The notes beneath the pieces were generated by a model. That model worked only from the letters and a program-made list of their open reading frames with translations. It was not told the DNA's origin and made no database searches. Position numbers and translations under genes: made by a program. Positions 59,344-64,000 of a stretch of 64,000 nt of DNA are shown here, one piece after another (the first letter of the stretch is position 1; every line of letters starts with the position of its first letter). Location: positions 434,001 through 498,000 of the forward strand of contig JALBYC010000003.1 in assembly GCA_023212645.1 (NCBI GenBank). Reading direction: 5' to 3'. This stretch comes from Farysia itapuensis (lineage: Eukaryota; Basidiomycota; Ustilaginomycetes; Ustilaginales; Ustilaginaceae).

Positions 59344-61575
59344 ATGTCATCTCCCTTCATTGGCCTGCAGGTCAAGCTAACACTTCACTCGCAGGCAGAA
59401 ACAATACAAGCAAGAATCATCTCCGTTGACCCAGCAAGTAACACTCTCACGATCCAGAAAGACAATGGCTCTCACTCAGTCCTCAAGCGAACTGACATTG
59501 CAAGCCTCGCCGCTTACAACCCGTCCGTGAACAACAGTCCCAAGCCGAAGTCTGCTCATCTAGTGCCTGGACAAGTTCATCACTCTCCCAAAACTGCTCA
59601 AGTACCCGCGGACAGATCTAGTCCAAACCCGAAGTCGAAGCCTGCTTCCACAAATAAACCGACTCTCGTTGATCCAGCTATCATGTCCTTCAGTCGCAGC
59701 AGCAACGATCATCTCACCCACCATTCGACCTCTTCACCAGGGCCGCGAGAAGGTACCCAACACCTTCAACATCTCAACAAGCACTCAAAGGAACTCTCCC
59801 GCTCCTCGTCTCCGGCCCAGTCGCCGAAACCAAAGCCTGCTACAACAGCCAACAAAGTACCGAAAAAGAAGGAGAGCACTATCTCTAGAGGCTGCAGTCC
59901 AGCTGTCACAAGTGGTCGCGACGTGCCTGCGGCTTCGGGCGAAGATTTTGACTTTGGAGCAGGTCTTGCTGCGTTCGACAAGAAGCGGATTTGGGATGAG
60001 ATTCGTTCTTCTGATAACACCGACCCGGCTTCACTTCTCGTCTCGCACAATCGTATAGCTAATGAGCCAACCCCTCTTGTCAGAGGTCCGAACGGTGTTG
60101 GTCCAGCTCATGCAGCTCCTGCTTCGCAAGACTCACGCGGTAGGACACCACAGAGAGACGGCCAACAGAAATTGCGACCCGACGAGATGGTATGCAGCCC
60201 TTCGCCCGAAAGGCAAGAACGCCAGCACTCTGTCGATGCGTCTTTAATTGAGCGTAAGCCTACAGAGGAAGCTCTCTCTCCGCCTGCGATCGCAACTACA
60301 GCGCAACTGGCTAAGCCATCTTATGAGGATCTTGAAAAGAAAGTCCGTCAGCTTGAAGCCGAGCTGACGCTGGCCAACCGACGCAATGTCCTCTTGGAAG
60401 AGCTAGCAGGTCTCGGAAGAGCTTACAGAGCGGAAGAAAATCAGAATCTGGCTTCAAGCCCCCTTGCAGCTACGCGGCCTTCAGAGCAAGTTGGAGCTGC
60501 GCTTCTTTCAGACCAGTCAGCGGCACCAAATTTTAGCGTGCAGACGGTAGTCAATGGTGCGAAAACGCTTTCCCTGGAGCCAGCGTACCAACATCCAGCA
60601 GTGTCTGCGCCAGAGGTCCCTTCAGAGAAGGTGCGGCGTACGGAAGGGGACACAGCAAGCTCCATGCCTCCTGCACAGTCGGAGATATCGTCGGTTGCCA
60701 GATCAACCTTGCAAAGCCCCCAGTTTGGTCACGTGGTTGACACGCCTGTGCTCACTCTCCTCTTCCCCACGGCAGCACTCCAGCATGCCAGTCTGGCTCG
60801 CATGGAAGCATTCTACGAATCGGAAGCCACCAACAAACGCTACCTGAGCCTTTCTGAGGCACGCGAAGAGCGAATCTGCCGCAATTATCAGGGGTTCAAC
60901 TTCCCGATCGAAATAGCGGTCAAAGAATGGCTCGTTGCTATGTGGAACGCTTCTGCACCTTCTTCTGTTCAAGCAACGTCCTCACGTTGGTGGAACGCCC
61001 ATTGCTCGGATGAAGAGAACACACTGCTAGACTTGCTGATAGCTGTTGGTGCTATTAGTGAACAAGAAGCATATTCAGGCACGAAGAGCGCATGCCAGGG
61101 CAATTCAAGCATCACCTACGTGATTTCTTCCATTGCCTCACAGGCAAACTCGACGCTGCCACACGAACTACTGCATGCGTTGTACTTCCTGTCGCCTTCC
61201 TACCAGAGTTTTGTGACCACGCAGTGGCAGTCGCTGTCTGCACCTATCAAGAAAGTGATTGAGACTGACCTGTCTCTCCGAAAGTACGCGCCCAGCGTAT
61301 ACGAGGACGAGTTTCAAGCTTATCTGGCCGAGGGACTGGCTACAGAAAAAGAATTTGGCAACAAGCCAGCCTTGGAATGCAAGATCATTGCCCAGCAGCT
61401 ACGTGAGCGTATTCAACAGGAATGGGCACATCTAGGCTACAACCCGCAAGGCAAGGAGAATTTGTGGGAAGATGCAAAGTGGGACACTCTTGACCGATAT
61501 GCCGCTCACCAAAAAGCGCTCAAGAAGACGTCGAAGGGTACCGGCGTCGCATCAGGCAAGAAGGCTAAAAAGTGA
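59344..61575 (+). CDS. LSm-FDF (Edc3-like) protein fused to a zincin-like HExxH domain
   Basis: A 743-residue protein. The N-terminus is an Edc3/LSm16-type domain (LQVKLTLHSQAETIQARIIS). A long disordered linker leads to an FDF motif at 202-204 (EDFDFGAGLAAFDKKRIWDE), a P-body assembly element. A coiled coil follows near 327-358 (YEDLEKKVRQLEAELTLANR). The C-terminus is not the expected YjeF-N domain. It contains a HELLH motif (607-611) in PHELLHALYFL and DEFQAYLAEG at 655-664, with E656 45 residues downstream: the layout of a gluzincin-like metallopeptidase. An mRNA-decay adaptor with an extra, possibly catalytic domain is inferred. The C-terminal Lys-rich end is basic. ATG 59344 is the natural LSm start. 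Confidence 0.82.
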   Translation: MSSPFIGLQVKLTLHSQAETIQARIISVDPASNTLTIQKDNGSHSVLKRTDIASLAAYNPSVNNSPKPKSAHLVPGQVHHSPKTAQVPADRSSPNPKSKPASTNKPTLVDPAIMSFSRSSNDHLTHHSTSSPGPREGTQHLQHLNKHSKELSRSSSPAQSPKPKPATTANKVPKKKESTISRGCSPAVTSGRDVPAASGEDFDFGAGLAAFDKKRIWDEIRSSDNTDPASLLVSHNRIANEPTPLVRGPNGVGPAHAAPASQDSRGRTPQRDGQQKLRPDEMVCSPSPERQERQHSVDASLIERKPTEEALSPPAIATTAQLAKPSYEDLEKKVRQLEAELTLANRRNVLLEELAGLGRAYRAEENQNLASSPLAATRPSEQVGAALLSDQSAAPNFSVQTVVNGAKTLSLEPAYQHPAVSAPEVPSEKVRRTEGDTASSMPPAQSEISSVARSTLQSPQFGHVVDTPVLTLLFPTAALQHASLARMEAFYESEATNKRYLSLSEAREERICRNYQGFNFPIEIAVKEWLVAMWNASAPSSVQATSSRWWNAHCSDEENTLLDLLIAVGAISEQEAYSGTKSACQGNSSITYVISSIASQANSTLPHELLHALYFLSPSYQSFVTTQWQSLSAPIKKVIETDLSLRKYAPSVYEDEFQAYLAEGLATEKEFGNKPALECKIIAQQLRERIQQEWAHLGYNPQGKENLWEDAKWDTLDRYAAHQKALKKTSKGTGVASGKKAKK

Positions 61576-61689
61576 ACATCTTGCAGTTCGCCTCATGACT
61601 TGCATTAGCACACGCATGTAAACACCCAAATCGAAGCCCCAAATGTCATGCCATGTGTCACACTCATGATCCGTGAGACACGTGTGGTG

Positions 61690-63711
61690 CTATATCTTGC
61701 GACTGTTCCTTCGCTGGGATTCGACTGATTCTCTGTCGTGTGCGAGCATCTCAATCGTTTCCTCCCCATCTTCGTCGTCCTTTCCGACGGTATCAGTGGT
61801 AGGTATGGGTCGGTGAAGGCCACGAGGGTCAATGTTGTTTGTACCGAACAAGCGTGCTAAAGCAGGAACCTTGCTCGCCAGCGATGACTTTCCCTGGGTG
61901 AGATAGAAAACGGGCACACCGGTCCCGATGAAGAGAAGCGCGGCTAAACCTTCCAGCGGCGCACTTCCTATTGGCATTAACAAGAGGAACAAGGCCACTG
62001 CAGCAAACAAAATTGGTGTGGAAAGGTAAGTCTTGTACGGTCTGGGCAGGTTTGGCTCTTTGATGCGTAACACCAAGAGACCCAGTACGGATGCAAGGTA
62101 AAATGTCCAACTGCAAACTCCATAGAAGTTGACCAGGGAAGCAAAGCCAGACCCAAAAATGACAAATGCAGAGATGAGGACAAATTGGAGGAGCAAAGCC
62201 CAAACAGGCGTGCTTGTCCGACGGTTTAGTTGTCCAAACACAGCTGGAATATAGTTCTCCTTGGAAGCAGCCTGTATGAGGCGAGCGGTGGTATATATCT
62301 GACCGTTGAGTGCACCGAAGCAGGAGAAGGCAACGAGAAAGGCAAAGACCATTCCACCAGCTGTGCCTCCGATTGCACTGCCAAAGTCGAGTGCGACTGT
62401 GTTTGTGCGCTGGACAAGGGTAACTGGCAGCACCACAAAGTATGAGGTGACTGCTGACAGGAAGATGAGGATGACTGTCGCCAGCGAGATGTGGATGACA
62501 CGGGGTAAATCGCGCTCGACCTTCTTCATTTCCCCCGCCACAAAACACGACTGGTCCCAACCATCGAATGCCCAAAGCCCACTGTACAGCGCTAGAGCAT
62601 ATGACGACGGAGAAGTGGAGCTGCCTTCAAATAGACTGGACGGGCTCGAGAAAGCGTGAGCCGATGTGTCTGACATCTTGCCCCGTGCTCCTTGTATAAT
62701 AGCCAATATTGGGACAGCAGCGAGCGCCAGAAGCTTCACCACGGTGGTGGCAACTTGAGTGCGTGTACCCAATTTGGTAGAAAAGGCATGTGCAGTTGTG
62801 ATGATTGAAGCAATGACGACAGCCAGGAGTTTGATCGACCAAGACGGAATGCCATCCAAACCTGTCTCGTGTGGATGATCTGGAGAATTGCCTGTTGCAT
62901 GAAAGATCATGCGAGCAACGTATTCGCCGAAGATCGTGGCGATGATGGCGCCTGCTCCTGGCTTGAGTGCTGTGAGAGCTGACCAAGTGTAAAGAAAAGC
63001 AGCCAAAGGGCCGAAGGAATAATTGAGATACGCCTGGGAACCTCCATTCAGTGGTATTGAAGCGCCGAGTTCAGCGAACGACGACGCTCCAGTCCAAGCC
63101 AAGACGCCGGATAGTAGCCAGATCAGTAAGGAAGCACCGATCGAGCCAGTCTTCAGTGTCACCACGCCGGGAGAGCTGAAGATGCCTGATCCTATCTGCA
63201 CTCCGATTGTGAGAGCGATGCCATCAATAAGAGTTACACGTCGCTCCGCAGGATCGCGTTTTTGATAGCGCCGCTGTGAGCGATGACGTCGAGTGGAAGT
63301 AGAAGCGGATACTATGGCGGTCGAGCCTTCTGCTTCACCATAATCACCCGCCAACGTATCGTCGCCGTGACCGCTCATGCTTAAGGGAAGCAGATGATCG
63401 CGATAGCCAAAAGACATGCTCTCGATGCTCGCTCGCGCAAGAGCAAGCTTGGAGTCGCCCGCTGCAGGAGATGTCTCGTCCATCCGGCTCAGTCTAGGTG
63501 CCGGTAGGGCATCTGAGTCTTGAAACACAACGAAATCCTCGTCGTCATCATCATCGTCCCCATCATGTTTGGAGCTCGCCTTTTTATCTTCGCGAAACTT
63601 TGATGGAACGGCGTCGCTTGTGTTGTGTGGCAAAGCAAAAGAGTGCAAGCTGGACTGCTCATCTGGAATTCCGACGGCAGCGATAGCAGCCCCTACGGGA
63701 TCACTCGACAT
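61690..63711 (-). CDS. LAT-type APC amino acid permease
   Basis: A 673-residue protein with a long acidic N-terminal tail (about 155 residues, containing a run of Asp) and 12 hydrophobic segments starting at LIDGIALTIGVQIGSGIFSS, the GxG(S)GIF substrate-binding motif of APC/LAT transporters. GLWAFDGWDQSCFVAGEMK is the typical unwound TM6-7 region. It most likely imports amino acids across the plasma membrane or vacuole; the substrate is not readable. The start is ATG 63709-63711 (MSSDPVGAA). Convergent with the LSm-FDF gene (114 bp between stops). Confidence 0.88.
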   Translation of the reverse strand: MSSDPVGAAIAAVGIPDEQSSLHSFALPHNTSDAVPSKFREDKKASSKHDGDDDDDDEDFVVFQDSDALPAPRLSRMDETSPAAGDSKLALARASIESMSFGYRDHLLPLSMSGHGDDTLAGDYGEAEGSTAIVSASTSTRRHRSQRRYQKRDPAERRVTLIDGIALTIGVQIGSGIFSSPGVVTLKTGSIGASLLIWLLSGVLAWTGASSFAELGASIPLNGGSQAYLNYSFGPLAAFLYTWSALTALKPGAGAIIATIFGEYVARMIFHATGNSPDHPHETGLDGIPSWSIKLLAVVIASIITTAHAFSTKLGTRTQVATTVVKLLALAAVPILAIIQGARGKMSDTSAHAFSSPSSLFEGSSTSPSSYALALYSGLWAFDGWDQSCFVAGEMKKVERDLPRVIHISLATVILIFLSAVTSYFVVLPVTLVQRTNTVALDFGSAIGGTAGGMVFAFLVAFSCFGALNGQIYTTARLIQAASKENYIPAVFGQLNRRTSTPVWALLLQFVLISAFVIFGSGFASLVNFYGVCSWTFYLASVLGLLVLRIKEPNLPRPYKTYLSTPILFAAVALFLLLMPIGSAPLEGLAALLFIGTGVPVFYLTQGKSSLASKVPALARLFGTNNIDPRGLHRPIPTTDTVGKDDEDGEETIEMLAHDRESVESQRRNSRKI

Positions 63712-64000
63712 GCTAGACAATCGCTATCTGACTACACTGACAATTCTGAAGGCTTGACCATTCCAGAGGTTTGGGCGCCGAGTTCCGAGCAGTCCTACGC
63801 TTTTTTGCACTTTTGATCTTTTCCGCTCAAATTTGTTGTTGAGAAACAATTTATTCACCACACTTTTTCACCACATTTGTTAAATTTCCACATTTTGGCG
63901 TGCCTTTTTGGCCTTTTTTGCTTTTTGAGGCCCCGGCTGTCAAAACGTTGGACGTTTGCGTAACGTGATGAAAATTTCACTATTGAAACACCTCTACAGA
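63712..64000. promoter_or_regulatory. Promoter side of the permease, AT-rich window end
   Basis: Contains tcaccaca repeats (63854-63875) and a T-rich run (63895-63930). No gene is seen up to the window end. Confidence 0.4.

Noticed and set aside
1..64000. Transposable element or secondary-metabolite cluster
   Set aside because: I saw no reverse transcriptase, transposase, long terminal or inverted repeats, and no PKS, NRPS or terpene synthase core; the aldo/keto reductase alone does not indicate a cluster.

Overview
This window is fungal nuclear DNA. It looks like a smut-type basidiomycete (Ustilaginomycotina, Ustilago/Sporisorium/Pseudozyma-like). Genes are compact and strongly alternate between strands. 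Most are intronless or carry one to four introns of about 54-94 nt with GT..AG ends and a CTGAC/CTAAC-type branch site. Intergenic spaces are short, and the gene content is eukaryotic: ERG28, NCA2, LCL3, DcpS, a Ydj1-type Hsp40, GH92 and GH85 enzymes, and a secreted repetitive protein. The species assignment is inference from style and protein families; no rRNA, tRNA or mating locus is present to fix it. I rebuilt introns by hand, and for several genes (ERG28, glutathione peroxidase, HIU hydrolase, a DUF7719-like protein, the SWIM-ligase, the CoA-binding protein, DcpS) the exon joins restore conserved family motifs.

Region 1-19.1 kb: a 5'-truncated asteroid/XPG-like nuclease, a Frag1/DRAM/Sfk1 membrane protein, an ARO8-type aminotransferase with a 16-bp minisatellite directly upstream of its ATG, NCA2, a secreted AIM6-like phosphodiesterase, an aldo/keto reductase, a multipass membrane protein, a 1073-residue HSL-type alpha/beta hydrolase, and a five-exon ATP-dependent DNA ligase with an N-terminal SWIM zinc finger.

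Region 19-32.8 kb: ERG28 (four small introns, divergent from the ligase), a chitin deacetylase, a divergent pair of homocysteine S-methyltransferase and paraoxonase-like lactonase, an orphan membrane protein, a 2-Cys glutathione peroxidase, then a nucleotide-related run: nucleoside hydrolase, peroxisomal adenine-nucleotide carrier and 5-hydroxyisourate hydrolase, followed by a small membrane protein.

Region 32.9-48.8 kb is rich in secreted proteins: an 844-residue Gly/Ala repeat protein, a GH28 polygalacturonase, MPDU1, LCL3, a Gfo/Idh oxidoreductase, a GH92 alpha-mannosidase, a DUF1275 membrane protein and a secreted aldose-1-epimerase-like protein.

Region 48.9-64 kb: CoA-binding protein, FAH-domain acylpyruvase, DUF2470 membrane protein, GH85 ENGase, a probably myristoylated protein, DcpS, a farnesylated-type Hsp40, a Nudix hydrolase, an Edc3-like LSm-FDF protein whose C-terminus is a zincin-like HExxH domain instead of the expected YjeF-N domain, and a LAT-type amino acid permease. 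The most unusual items are this LSm-FDF-zincin protein, the SWIM-ligase with a large insertion, and the secreted repeat protein with its higher-order 192-bp duplication. No transposon, CRISPR array or classical secondary-metabolite cluster was recognised.
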